From positions 1 through 59,877 of the forward strand of contig JANDJZ010000295.1 in the NCBI GenBank assembly GCA_027943245.1: 59,877 bases of DNA, given 5' to 3'. Positions 1 to 8,018 of the stretch are shown here, in pieces (the first letter of the stretch is position 1; each line of letters begins with the position of its first letter). Below the pieces are notes generated by a model. That model searched no databases and was not told the DNA's origin. It saw nothing but the letters and a program-made list of their open reading frames with translations. The stretch is from Acanthamoeba sp. SK_2022b. Its lineage: Eukaryota > Discosea > Longamoebia > Acanthamoebidae. The position numbers and the translations under genes were made by a program.

Positions 1-1325
1 ACCTCGGTCTTGTACAGATCGCCCAGCAGGCCCAGGCCGCCGTTGGTGTCGCCATACAGCGTGCAGTAGCCCACCGAGATCTCGGACTTGTTGCCCGTGG
101 TCAGCAGCAGGTGGCCGAAGGCGTTGGAGTACTCCATCAGCGTGGTGCCGCGGATGCGTGCCTGCAGGTTCTCCAGCGGCAGGCCCTGCAGCGGCTGGCC
201 GAAGCTGGCCTCGAACTGGCGCGCATAGCCGTCAACCAGCTCGCGAATCGGGTGCTCATGCAGCGTGATGCCCAGGTTGCGGCACAGGATCACCGAGTCA
301 TCGACCGAGCCGCTCGACGAAAAGCGCGAGGGCATGGTGACGGCCACCACGTTGTCCGCGCCCAGGGCCTCGGCCGCCAGGGCCAGGGTCAGCGCGCTGT
401 CTATGCCGCCCGAGCTGCCAACCACGGCGCGCGTGAAGCCGCAGCGGCGCGCATAGTCGCGCAGGCCCAGCACGATCTGGCGGCGGTAGAACTCCATGGT
501 GGGCAGGCCTTCGGCCGGCACGCTCATGCAGGGCTGGCCGGCTGCGTCGAGGAAGCGTCCGTCGCCGAACTGCAGCGTGCGCAGGTCCTCCACGAAGCGA
601 TCGGCTTCGAAGACCACGCCGCGCCCGGGCTCCACCGCGAAGGAGGCGCCGTCGAACACGATCTGGTCCTGGCCGCCGATCTGGTTCACGTAGAGGATGG
701 GCAGGCCGTGGCGCGTGGCCGCCTGGCCGAAGATCTCGTGGCGCTGCTCGCGCTTGCCCAGGTGGCTGGGGCTGGCGTTGATGCTGACCACCAGGTCGGG
801 CGCGGCGTCGGCCATGCGCGCGAAGGGGTTGGTGGCGTAGTCGGCACCGGCATCGTTCCAGCCGTCCTCGCACACCAGAAAGCCCACCTGGGCCTGGCCT
901 ATGCGCAGCACCTTCGCCGCATCGGGGCCGGGCTCGAAGTGGCGGCGTTCGTCGAAGATGTTGTAGGTCGGCAGCAGCTGCTTGTCGTAGCGCAGGCGCA
1001 CGGCGCCGTCCTTGAGCACCAGCAGGCTGTTGTGCAGCGGCTTGCCGGGCCCGCTGGCGCGCGTAGGCGCGCCGATGACCCAGTGCAATTGCGGCCACTG
1101 GCGCGTGGCCTGCAGCAGCTGCTGCAAGCCTTGCTCCAGGCGCTCGCGAAAGGCGGGCTCGTCCAGCAGGTCGCCAGGGTAGTAGCCGCACAGCGACAGC
1201 TCGGGAAAGACCAGCAGGTCGGCCTGCGCGTGCGCGGCGCGGGCAGCGGCCTCGGCCATGCGGGCCACGTTGCCGGCGATGTCGCCGACGGTGGGGTTGA
1301 GTTGGGCAATGGTGATGCGCAGCAT
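1..1325 (-). CDS. nadE: NAD+ synthase, glutamine-dependent (3' end outside window)
   Basis: Catalyses ATP-dependent amidation of nicotinate adenine dinucleotide to NAD+, the last step of NAD synthesis, using glutamine as ammonia source. About 441 N-terminal residues are visible. The N-terminal nitrilase-type glutaminase domain shows the expected triad: Glu41 (FPELSLCGYY), Lys114 (RYDKQLLPTYN) and Cys151 (FLVCEDGW). The synthetase domain begins near residue 290, with the ATP-pyrophosphatase loop SSGGIDSA at 303-310. The C-terminal part lies beyond the left edge, so integrity cannot be judged. The start ATG at 1325-1323 begins MLRITIAQLNP, the usual start of this family. It lies 29 bp downstream of the pncB stop on the same strand, so it is probably the last gene of an NAD-salvage operon. 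Confidence 0.95.
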   Translation of the reverse strand, partial: MLRITIAQLNPTVGDIAGNVARMAEAAARAAHAQADLLVFPELSLCGYYPGDLLDEPAFRERLEQGLQQLLQATRQWPQLHWVIGAPTRASGPGKPLHNSLLVLKDGAVRLRYDKQLLPTYNIFDERRHFEPGPDAAKVLRIGQAQVGFLVCEDGWNDAGADYATNPFARMADAAPDLVVSINASPSHLGKREQRHEIFGQAATRHGLPILYVNQIGGQDQIVFDGASFAVEPGRGVVFEADRFVEDLRTLQFGDGRFLDAAGQPCMSVPAEGLPTMEFYRRQIVLGLRDYARRCGFTRAVVGSSGGIDSALTLALAAEALGADNVVAVTMPSRFSSSGSVDDSVILCRNLGITLHEHPIRELVDGYARQFEASFGQPLQGLPLENLQARIRGTTLMEYSNAFGHLLLTTGNKSEISVGYCTLYGDTNGGLGLLGDLYKTE

Positions 1326-1354
1326 GAATGGAGCCTTGGCGGTGTCAGGCGGTG

Positions 1355-2554
1355 TCAGACGGCGACAGGCTGGGCCAGGCCGAAGACCTGGCGCAGATAG
1401 GCCAGATAGGTTTCGTCGTTGCACAGCGTCTTGCCCGGCGAGTCCGAGATCTTGGCCACGGGCTGGCCGTTGGCGTGGGTGAGCTTCATCACGATGTTGA
1501 TGGTCTCCAGCCCCATGTCGTTGGTCAGCCGCGTGCCGATGCCGAAGCCCAGCTGTATGCGGTCGGCAAAGCGCTGGTACAGGGCCAGGGCCGTGTCCAG
1601 GTCCAGCCCGTCGGAGAACACCAGGCGCTTGGCCTGCGGGTCTATGCGCAGCTTCTGGTAGTGGGCGATGGCCTTCTCGCCCCAGGCATACGGGTCGCCC
1701 GAGTCGTGCCGCAGCCCGTCGAAGAGCTTGGCGAAGTACATGTCGAAATCGGCCAGGAAGGCATCCATGCCCACGGTGTCGGTCAGGGCCACGCCCAGGT
1801 CGCCCCGGTACTCCTGCACCCAGTCCTCCAGTGCGGCGATCTGGAAGTCGCGCAGGCGCACGCCCTGGGCCTGGTAGCTCTGCAGGTACTCATGGGCCAT
1901 GGTGCCTATGGGCACGATGCCGAAGTCGCGCGCCAGCAGCACGTTGGACGTTCCCTTGAACCACTGCGCCGTCTGCGTGGCAAAGGCCTGGACCACCTCG
2001 CGCTGCCAGGCGCCCGAGAAGCGCCGGCGCACGCCGAAGTCGAACAGCTCGAAGGGATTGCGCAGCCTGGCCTCGCAGGCCAGGTGGCGCAGGCGCTCGA
2101 TCTTGCCGGCCAGGCGCCTGCGGCCTTCGGCCAGCGCCGCCTCCGCGTCGAAGCGCCGGAAATACAACTCGTTGACGATGGCCAGCACATAGATCTCGAA
2201 GCCCATCACATGGACCTGGGGGCCCTTGGCCTCGATGTGCAGGGTGTCGCCATCGGCCCAGGCACGGATGAAGGCGCGCTGGAACTGGAAGATGCGCAGA
2301 AAGTCGATGAAGTCGCTCTTCATGAAGCGCAGCCCGCCCAGGTAGGCCAGGTCTTCGGGCGTGAAGCGCAGCGCGCACAGGGCGTCCAGCTCGCGCTCCA
2401 CCTCGGGCAGCAGCTCGGCCAGCGGGAAGGCCGTCTTCGTGCGGCAGACGAATTCGTACTCGGCCTCGGTCTGGGGATTGCGGTGCAGCATGGCCTGCCA
2501 CATCGTGAATTTGTAGAGATCGGTGTCGAGCAGGCTGGTGATGATGGGAGCCAT
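1355..2554 (-). CDS. pncB: Nicotinate phosphoribosyltransferase
   Basis: A 399-residue protein matching the bacterial PncB family in length and sequence. It converts nicotinate, PRPP and ATP to nicotinate mononucleotide in the Preiss-Handler salvage route. Recognisable segments are the N-terminal [16 protein letters not shown], the central [22 protein letters not shown] block that contains the phosphorylatable-His region, and the C-terminal [10 protein letters not shown] and [11 protein letters not shown] phosphoribosyl-binding stretches. It lies between a nicotinamidase-like gene upstream (54 bp gap) and nadE downstream (29 bp gap). The three together would carry nicotinamide to NAD with only NadD missing. 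A cytosolic enzyme with no sign of damage. Confidence 0.95.
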   Translation of the reverse strand: MAPIITSLLDTDLYKFTMWQAMLHRNPQTEAEYEFVCRTKTAFPLAELLPEVERELDALCALRFTPEDLAYLGGLRFMKSDFIDFLRIFQFQRAFIRAWADGDTLHIEAKGPQVHVMGFEIYVLAIVNELYFRRFDAEAALAEGRRRLAGKIERLRHLACEARLRNPFELFDFGVRRRFSGAWQREVVQAFATQTAQWFKGTSNVLLARDFGIVPIGTMAHEYLQSYQAQGVRLRDFQIAALEDWVQEYRGDLGVALTDTVGMDAFLADFDMYFAKLFDGLRHDSGDPYAWGEKAIAHYQKLRIDPQAKRLVFSDGLDLDTALALYQRFADRIQLGFGIGTRLTNDMGLETINIVMKLTHANGQPVAKISDSPGKTLCNDETYLAYLRQVFGLAQPVAV

Positions 2555-2608
2555 GGTGCGATGCTGGGGAAACAGGAAAGGAGGCTGCGCGGGAAGGCGG
2601 TCCGGCCC

Positions 2609-3442
2609 CTACAGGTGGAGTTCTTGGCTGGAGGCCAGCCGCAATCCGCGGGCCTGCATGGCTGCAAGGAAATCATGGTGCGCGGACTCGAAGCCCGGCA
2701 CCGGGCTCATGGCGTCGTGCATCAGCACGATGCGCTCAGGATGGGGAAGGTGCTCGACCAGATGCTCGACCGTGGAGCGCACGCAGTGACTGCTCGCCTC
2801 GCCCGCGACCACCAGCATTTCTGCCTGGGCCAGCCGCTCCAGCAAGGCCGTATTCAGCAAGGTCGCCGGATCGGCCGGGTCGGGGACCTCGGCCAGCAGC
2901 GCGCTGTAGTGCTCGGTCCAGGGATTGAGCCCCTTGAAAACGTTGTACACGGCGCGCTGGCGCTGCTGCTGCCAGTCGCCGCAGGCCGCCAGCACATCGG
3001 CATGGATACCATGGCCCCAGCTGCCAACTTCGCAGTGCACGGGCCAGACCATCAGCGTGTAGCGGCTGTTGGCTTCGAGTGCATCCAGATAGTCCAGGCT
3101 GCGCTGCAGCGCCTCGGCGTTGCGCGGCCGGAACACCCCCGCCCGCACCTGCGCCGCCGTGATCGCGGTGAACGGCGCCACATCGCCGCTGTCGTCGCCA
3201 TTGCCCTGTTGCCAGAAAGCCGGATGGGCGATGTCGTAGCGCTGGTGCGAGTCCAGCGTCACCGTGATAGCGTCCAGCCGCTCGCCTTCACGCCGGATCC
3301 ACTGGGCCAGGCGCTGCATGTCGTCATGGGCGCCGGCCACGGGCAGGCGGGGGCGCAGGCTGCCCGGGCACCATCCATCAGGGAGATCGCAGAAATCATT
3401 CTGGGGGTCTATGAGCAGGAGGTGGGTGGAGGATGCTGGCAT
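2609..3442 (-). CDS. pncA: Nicotinamidase-like cysteine hydrolase (isochorismatase fold)
   Basis: A 277-residue isochorismatase-fold hydrolase, longer than the roughly 200-residue classical PncA. Visible catalytic features are Asp12 (LLIDPQNDF), a metal-site pattern D64-x-H66...H73, His136 in WPVHCEVGSWG, Lys170 (NVFKGLNP) and the nucleophile Cys220 in GEASSHCVRSTVEH. These fit a nicotinamidase/pyrazinamidase giving nicotinate and ammonia. The operon position directly before pncB and nadE supports that role strongly. The spacing of the metal residues is one residue longer than in classical PncA, so another amide substrate remains possible. The open frame extends 28 codons further upstream, but the start at 3442 (MPASSTHLLLID) is preferred because the family homology begins there. 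Confidence 0.8.
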   Translation of the reverse strand: MPASSTHLLLIDPQNDFCDLPDGWCPGSLRPRLPVAGAHDDMQRLAQWIRREGERLDAITVTLDSHQRYDIAHPAFWQQGNGDDSGDVAPFTAITAAQVRAGVFRPRNAEALQRSLDYLDALEANSRYTLMVWPVHCEVGSWGHGIHADVLAACGDWQQQRQRAVYNVFKGLNPWTEHYSALLAEVPDPADPATLLNTALLERLAQAEMLVVAGEASSHCVRSTVEHLVEHLPHPERIVLMHDAMSPVPGFESAHHDFLAAMQARGLRLASSQELHL

Positions 3443-3621
3443 GGAAAGGCGGCCGGGCGTGAGGCCTGCGGGCGGTACGGCGAGAAATAGGCTGAAGGCC
3501 TCAGTGTAGTGTGCGGGTGCAAGCATCCATCAAGAGCATGTCTCGTAGCGCCTGGGGCAAAAAACGGTGAACCGATGGGGTGCGGCGCAGATGCGGATAC
3601 GCAACTTACAATAGTGAGTTT

Positions 3622-3688
3622 TACGTATTCCTGAGAAGAATCGCGCCAAATTTGCAAGGGAAAATGCGATTGGATTCAGGAATACCGT
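3622..3688 (+). promoter_or_regulatory. Long imperfect inverted repeat in the leader of the polysaccharide locus
   Basis: GTATTCCTGA at 3625-3634 is matched by its exact complement TCAGGAATAC at 3676-3685. A second pair, AATCGC at 3639-3644 and GCGATT at 3666-3671, continues the stem inward, leaving a loop of about 21 nt. It lies 44-110 bp before the DUF2304 start codon, at the boundary of the polysaccharide locus. It could fold in the RNA as a leader structure or be a DNA operator. There is no U-run, so a simple terminator is unlikely. Confidence 0.45.
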
Positions 3689-3731
3689 TCATCAACCGAC
3701 TGGGTATATTCGGTAGCTTCTGATTATCAAT

Positions 3732-4103
3732 ATGGCATCCCTTCAAGTAACGACGACTTTCATGGGCATAGGGTTGGCCGCGCTGATTCTGTACTTGATC
3801 CGCCGCGACCATCTCTACCTCATGCACGGGCTTTTTTGGGTCGTCGTCGCCGTGGCTGCCGTGGTGCTGGGTGTCTGGCCGGGGCTGGTTGACCGCATCG
3901 CCGCTGTGCTGGGTATCAGCTATCCGCCAGCCATCCTGCTGCTGCTGGCCTGTGTCGTACTGTTTTTGAAGGCTCTGCATGCCGACATGATGAACACGCG
4001 CATCGAGCGCGACGTACGCCGGCTGAATCAGCGGCTTGCCATGCTGGAGGCGGATACCGAAACCTTGCGCAGCACAGCTTCTTCCAACGCTTCTTCATCA
4101 TGA
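3732..4103 (+). CDS. DUF2304-type small membrane protein
   Basis: A 123-residue protein resembling the DUF2304 family, which often lies beside glycosyltransferase genes in polysaccharide loci. Three hydrophobic segments are visible at roughly residues 8-24, 31-50 and 64-80. They are followed by a polar, coiled-coil-like tail (NTRIERDVRRLNQRLAMLEAD) and a Ser/Ala-rich end. The biochemical function of the family is not established, and it may support a membrane glycosyltransferase complex. The stop codon overlaps the start of the next gene (ATGA, 4100-4103), which indicates translational coupling with the manC-type gene. It is the first gene of the plus-strand polysaccharide cluster. Confidence 0.75.
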   Translation: MASLQVTTTFMGIGLAALILYLIRRDHLYLMHGLFWVVVAVAAVVLGVWPGLVDRIAAVLGISYPPAILLLLACVVLFLKALHADMMNTRIERDVRRLNQRLAMLEADTETLRSTASSNASSS

Positions 4104-5608
4104 ACTCACCTTTGCTCCCCGTCATTTTGTGTGGAGGTTCCGGCACCCGTCTGTGGCCGCTCTCCCGCGAAACCTATCCCAAGCAATTTCTGGCATTGGC
4201 TGACAGCCAGACGATGCTCCAGCAGACGGCGACGCGGTTGCACGGCCTGACGGCCCAAGTTCCCCAGGCACTGGCACCGCTTCTGGTGTGTAACGTGGAG
4301 CATCGATTCTTGGCTGCCAGCCAGCTGATGCACGTGGGGATCCGGGATGCTGCAATACTGCTGGAGCCTGCAGGCCGCAATACGGCTCCTGCGCTGACGC
4401 TGGCAGCTTTGCACGCATGCGCGGATGGGGCAGATCCCATCCTTCTGGCCATGCCGGCCGACCATGTGGTGGCCGATCGCCAAGCCTTCCACGGTGCTGT
4501 TCACAAAGCCTATGTGCAGGCCTGCCAGGGAAGCATGGCGACCTTCGGTATCGTGGCCGATCGCCCCGAGACAGGCTACGGCTATATCCAGTTCAGCGAA
4601 TCTGGCGAGCCAGGAGTGCATCGCGTGGAAAGCTTTGCGGAAAAGCCCGATGTGGAGCGTGCAAGGCACTACCTGGAGGCGGGCAACTATCTGTGGAACA
4701 GCGGCCTGTTCATGGTACGCGCCAGTGTCTGGATCAAGGCCATGGAACACTGCCGGCCGGATATCCTGGACGCCTGCCGCAGTGCCATGCAATCGGCGCA
4801 ACGCGACCTGGATTTCATCCGTCCCGGCGCGGCAGCCTTTGCCGCCTGCCCGTCGGACTCGATTGACTATGCCGTGATGGAGCGCCTGCCCGCCATGCCG
4901 CAACTGGGGATCCCTGCGCAAGTGGTGCCGTTGCAAGCCGGTTGGTCGGATGTCGGAGCCTGGGACGCGCTGTGGGATGTGCGCGATCAGGACGATGAGG
5001 GCAACGCGCTCATGGGTGATGCTGTGCAGCACGGCTGTGCCAATTCCTTGCTGCTTTCCAGCAGCAGGCTTGTCGCGGGTGTAGGGCTGCAGGACGTGGT
5101 GGTGGTGGAAACGCCGGATGCGGTGCTGGTTGTGGACAAGAGCCGAACCCAGGATGTCAAGAAAATCGTCAGCCATCTTGCCCAGAGTGGTCACGCGCTG
5201 GCGCACTCGCATCGCAAGGTGCATCGACCTTGGGGATGGTATGACAGCATCGACAATGGAGAGCGCTTTCAGGTCAAACGCATCGTGGTCAATCCCGGAG
5301 CAAGCCTGAGCCTTCAAATGCACCACCACAGAGCCGAGCATTGGGTAGTGGTCAAAGGTACTGCGGAAGTGACCAATGGCGAAAAAACATTTCTCCTTGG
5401 GGAGAATGAATCGACTTTCATTCCGCTCGGCCATGTGCACAGGCTGGCAAACCCTGGAAAGGTTCCACTGGAAATCATTGAAGTACAGTCGGGGAGCTAT
5501 CTAGGTGTCGCATCCCGTACGATCATATGGTCGCTTGTGAAACAGGTGCGGGTGGGTCTGGTACCAATCTTTCATGGCCTGCATCGGCGTACTGCTCTTG
5601 AGCGCTGA
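4100..5608 (+). CDS. manC: Mannose-1-P guanylyltransferase / mannose-6-P isomerase, 3' end replaced by an IS
   Basis: A bifunctional type II PMI/GMP enzyme making GDP-mannose from mannose-1-P and, through its C-terminal cupin, interconverting fructose-6-P and mannose-6-P. The GMP signature LCGGSGTRLWPLSR lies at residues 10-23, and FAEKP is present. The cupin half carries RPWGWYDSI, LQMHHHRAEHW and the ending EVQSGSYLG. An IS481-family element inserted after codon 469: the native gene would be 487 residues, ending at 6767. The present frame loses the last 18 residues and gains 33 IS-encoded ones. The lost tail contains the conserved EDDI...RFED...YGR block of the isomerase domain. GMP activity may persist, while isomerase activity is doubtful. 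The enzyme feeds gmd directly downstream. Confidence 0.9.
   Translation: MNSPLLPVILCGGSGTRLWPLSRETYPKQFLALADSQTMLQQTATRLHGLTAQVPQALAPLLVCNVEHRFLAASQLMHVGIRDAAILLEPAGRNTAPALTLAALHACADGADPILLAMPADHVVADRQAFHGAVHKAYVQACQGSMATFGIVADRPETGYGYIQFSESGEPGVHRVESFAEKPDVERARHYLEAGNYLWNSGLFMVRASVWIKAMEHCRPDILDACRSAMQSAQRDLDFIRPGAAAFAACPSDSIDYAVMERLPAMPQLGIPAQVVPLQAGWSDVGAWDALWDVRDQDDEGNALMGDAVQHGCANSLLLSSSRLVAGVGLQDVVVVETPDAVLVVDKSRTQDVKKIVSHLAQSGHALAHSHRKVHRPWGWYDSIDNGERFQVKRIVVNPGASLSLQMHHHRAEHWVVVKGTAEVTNGEKTFLLGENESTFIPLGHVHRLANPGKVPLEIIEVQSGSYLGVASRTIIWSLVKQVRVGLVPIFHGLHRRTALER
5500..5505. repeat. Target-site duplication TCTAGG, left copy
   Basis: TCTAGG directly flanks the left inverted repeat of the IS481-family element and recurs directly after the right one. 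It fits the NCTAGN target preference known for IS481. Confidence 0.9.
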
Positions 5609-6472
5609 CTGCGGCAACTGGTGGTTGTACAAGGCCACATAGCGCAGCAAGGTCTCCTCCATGTCCTCGCGGCTGTTGAACCGGTGGGTCTTCAGAACGT
5701 CCGCAATGCGTCCATTGAACCGCTCCACCATGCCGTTGGTTCTGGGCGTCCTGGGCTTGGTCAATCGGTGCTCTATGCCCAACTCCCGGCACAGTTGATC
5801 GAATTCATGGTTGCCGCTGGGTTCGCGTTCCTTGCTGGCAAACAGACGGTCCGTGAACTCTTTGCCGTTGTCGGTCAACAGCTTGTTGATCCTGATCGGA
5901 CAGGCCTTGTGCAACGCCTTGAGGAAGGCCTGTGCACTGGCGGCGGTCTTGTTGGACTTGAGCTGCACAAACACCCAACGCGTGGCCCTGTCGATGGCCA
6001 CGAATAGGTAGCGCCGGCTGCTCTCATCCTGCATCTGGGGCAGGTACTTCACGTCCATGTGCACGTAGCCTGGCTCGTAGCTCTTGAAGGCCTTGTGGGC
6101 TACCGCAGGCTCCTGGGGCTTGAGGGCGTTGAGGTTGCCCGCTCCATGGCGGCGCAAGCACCTGTCCAGCCCGGAGCGCGAGACATGGGGACAGATGAAC
6201 TCCCGTGTCACGGCCAGCAGGTCATCCAAAGGTAGCAGCAAGGTACGGCGCAAGTGAACCACCACGGTCTCTTGCGCAGGCGTGAGCACCGTCTGCAGGC
6301 GATGGGCCGTGTGCGAGCGGTCTGCAAAGACATCGCGCTTCTTCCACTTGTAGACCGTCTGCTCAGTGATCCCAAAGCGCTGGGCCAGGATGCTGGCTGG
6401 TTCATCGCTGGCTGCGATCTCGGCACGCACGGCGGGCGTGGTGCGGGCGTTCTTGTGCAGGGCTATCAACAT
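5501..6472 (-). CDS. IS481-family transposase (DDE)
   Basis: A 323-residue transposase with an N-terminal helix-turn-helix region (about residues 10-60, ILAQRFGITEQTVYKWKKR) and an rve-type integrase core. The DDE residues are visible as D in VHMDVKYLPQ, D in LLTDNGKEFTDR and E in RTNGMVERFNGRI. The sequence appears intact. The frame reads out through the left inverted repeat, and its TAG stop (5503-5501) lies in the flanking TCTAGG duplication, so the target DNA supplies the stop codon. The ATG and first codons are also part of the 121-bp tandem repeat. Confidence 0.93.
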   Translation of the reverse strand: MLIALHKNARTTPAVRAEIAASDEPASILAQRFGITEQTVYKWKKRDVFADRSHTAHRLQTVLTPAQETVVVHLRRTLLLPLDDLLAVTREFICPHVSRSGLDRCLRRHGAGNLNALKPQEPAVAHKAFKSYEPGYVHMDVKYLPQMQDESSRRYLFVAIDRATRWVFVQLKSNKTAASAQAFLKALHKACPIRINKLLTDNGKEFTDRLFASKEREPSGNHEFDQLCRELGIEHRLTKPRTPRTNGMVERFNGRIADVLKTHRFNSREDMEETLLRYVALYNHQLPQSALKSSTPMQAMKDWYQTHPHLFHKRPYDRTGCDT

Positions 6473-6703
6473 GGCTTCACTCCCTGGGTGGATTGCAAGG
6501 ACTCTATCAACTCCTTTAGAACGGCTCGGGCCATGAAGAGTGGATAGCGTTTAGAGTCTATGCAATCGTCCGGGATGCGACAGCTATCAACATGGCTTCA
6601 CTCCCTGGGTGGATTGCAAGGACTCTATCAACTCCTTTAGAACGGCTCGGGCCATGAAGAGTGGATAGCGTTTAGAGTCTATGCAATCGTCCGGGATGCG
6701 ACA
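5506..6703 (-). mobile_element. IS481-family insertion sequence with duplicated right end
   Basis: Bounded by terminal inverted repeats of 18 bp matching at 17 positions: left 5506-5523, beginning TGTCGCATCCCG, and right 6686-6703 as its complement. A 6-bp target duplication TCTAGG flanks it. The element is 1198 bp, but 121 bp of that is an exact tandem copy of its right end. An unduplicated element would be 5506-6582 (1077 bp), a normal size for the family. One transposase gene runs on the minus strand, opposite to the interrupted manC. Confidence 0.93.
6462..6703. repeat. Two exact 121-bp tandem copies of the IS right end
   Basis: Positions 6462-6582 and 6583-6703 are identical by base-by-base reading. 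Each unit runs from the fourth codon of the transposase, through its start codon and upstream region, to the outer tip of the right inverted repeat. The element therefore has two potential right ends (6571-6582 and 6692-6703) and a duplicated upstream region for its own gene. Confidence 0.95.
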
Positions 6704-6767
6704 TCTAGGCGAAGACGATATCGTCAGGTTTGAAGATACCTATGGGCGTGTCCAAAGGCTGGCTTGA
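6704..6767 (+). pseudogene. manC: Orphaned 3' tail of manC
   Basis: Beginning with the right target duplication TCTAGG, the frame continues the interrupted manC: EDDIVRF...YGR...RLA then TGA at 6765-6767. Removing the IS and one copy of the duplication rejoins codon 469 exactly, giving a 487-residue protein typical for the family. This proves the insertion point and orientation. The tail has no start codon of its own. Confidence 0.9.
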
Positions 6768-6917
6768 TGGAGGAGCATCGAAAATGGATAAAATCTATTT
6801 ATGAGCAGTTATCTAAGAATTTATTAAAAATAATAAAAAACAAATTTGAATAATAGCTGTGGTAGATTATTTTATAGATAGCATTGCTGTTTTATATTGA
6901 TTGGGTAGGATTTTAAA

Positions 6918-8009
6918 GTGAAAAAGAAAATTGCGTTGATTACTGGAATCACTGGTCAAGATGGTGCATATCTGGCCGAGTTTTTATTGCAGAAGGACTA
7001 TGAGGTTCATGGCGTACGCCGCAGGGCTTCTTTGTTCAATACGGATCGTATTGATCATCTGTACCATGATCCGCATAACAAAGGTTATGACTTGACATTG
7101 CATTATGGGGATTTGACGGACTCTTCCAGTCTTATCCGTGTAGTGCAAGAGGTCAAACCGGACGAAATTTACAATCTTGCGGCTCAAAGCCATGTTGCAG
7201 TTTCGTTTGAGGAGCCAGAATATACAGCCAATTCGGATGCCTTGGGAACACTCAGATTGCTGGAGGCAATACGTATCGCTGGATTAAAGGATACTGCAAA
7301 ATTTTATCAAGCGTCCACATCTGAACTGTATGGCTTAGTTCAAGAAATCCCTCAAAAGGAAACTACGCCCTTCTATCCGCGCTCTCCGTATGCGGTGGCC
7401 AAGATGTATGCCTATTGGATCACGGTCAATTACAGAGAAGCGTACGGTATGTACGCATGTAACGGGATATTGTTCAATCACGAGTCGCCCATTCGTGGTG
7501 AAACCTTCGTGACACGTAAGATCACGCGGGCTTTGGCACGGATCAAGCTCGGTCTGCAAGATTGCTTGTATTTGGGCAATATGAACGCCTTGCGTGACTG
7601 GGGCCATGCACGCGACTATATAGAAATGCAATGGTTGATGCTGCAGCAGGATCGGCCAGAGGACTTTGTTATTGCTACCGGAGAGCAGCACTCCGTCAGG
7701 GAGTTCGTCGAACTTGCCGCCAAGGAAGTAGATATACATATCCGCTGGGAGGGGCAGGGTATTGACGAGAAGGGATATGAGATAGCAACGGGTAAATGTA
7801 TCGTCGCTGTTGACCCGCGATATTTCCGCCCTGCCGAAGTTGAAACCTTGCTGGGAGATCCTTCCAAGGCAAAGCAAAAATTGGGCTGGGTTCCGCGTAC
7901 TACATTCCCAGAGCTTGTTGCGGAGATGATGCGAGAAGATCTGAAGGAGGCGCAGCGCGACGAAATGGCCAAGCAGAACGGATTCAAGTATTTTAATTAC
8001 AACGAATAA
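6918..8009 (+). CDS. gmd: GDP-mannose 4,6-dehydratase
   Basis: A 363-residue short-chain-dehydrogenase-fold enzyme turning GDP-mannose into GDP-4-keto-6-deoxymannose. The NADP loop GITGQDG is at residues 10-16, the catalytic STSE around 143-146, and the YxxxK pair is Tyr168/Lys172 (SPYAVAK). Length and sequence match the family closely. The start is GTG at 6918, with TAGGA seven bases upstream. About 150 bp of very AT-rich DNA separates it from the broken manC tail, so it may have its own promoter. The IS could also be polar on it. The adjacent PLP enzyme suggests the product goes to GDP-perosamine rather than to fucose or rhamnose. Confidence 0.95.
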   Translation: MKKKIALITGITGQDGAYLAEFLLQKDYEVHGVRRRASLFNTDRIDHLYHDPHNKGYDLTLHYGDLTDSSSLIRVVQEVKPDEIYNLAAQSHVAVSFEEPEYTANSDALGTLRLLEAIRIAGLKDTAKFYQASTSELYGLVQEIPQKETTPFYPRSPYAVAKMYAYWITVNYREAYGMYACNGILFNHESPIRGETFVTRKITRALARIKLGLQDCLYLGNMNALRDWGHARDYIEMQWLMLQQDRPEDFVIATGEQHSVREFVELAAKEVDIHIRWEGQGIDEKGYEIATGKCIVAVDPRYFRPAEVETLLGDPSKAKQKLGWVPRTTFPELVAEMMREDLKEAQRDEMAKQNGFKYFNYNE

Positions 8010-8018
8010 GGATTGCCG

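Noticed and set aside
6768..6917. A small gene between the manC tail and gmd
   Set aside because: Only very short frames are present (for example ATGGATAAAATC ending in TGA within seven codons) and there is no ribosome binding site. It is AT-rich promoter-like DNA.
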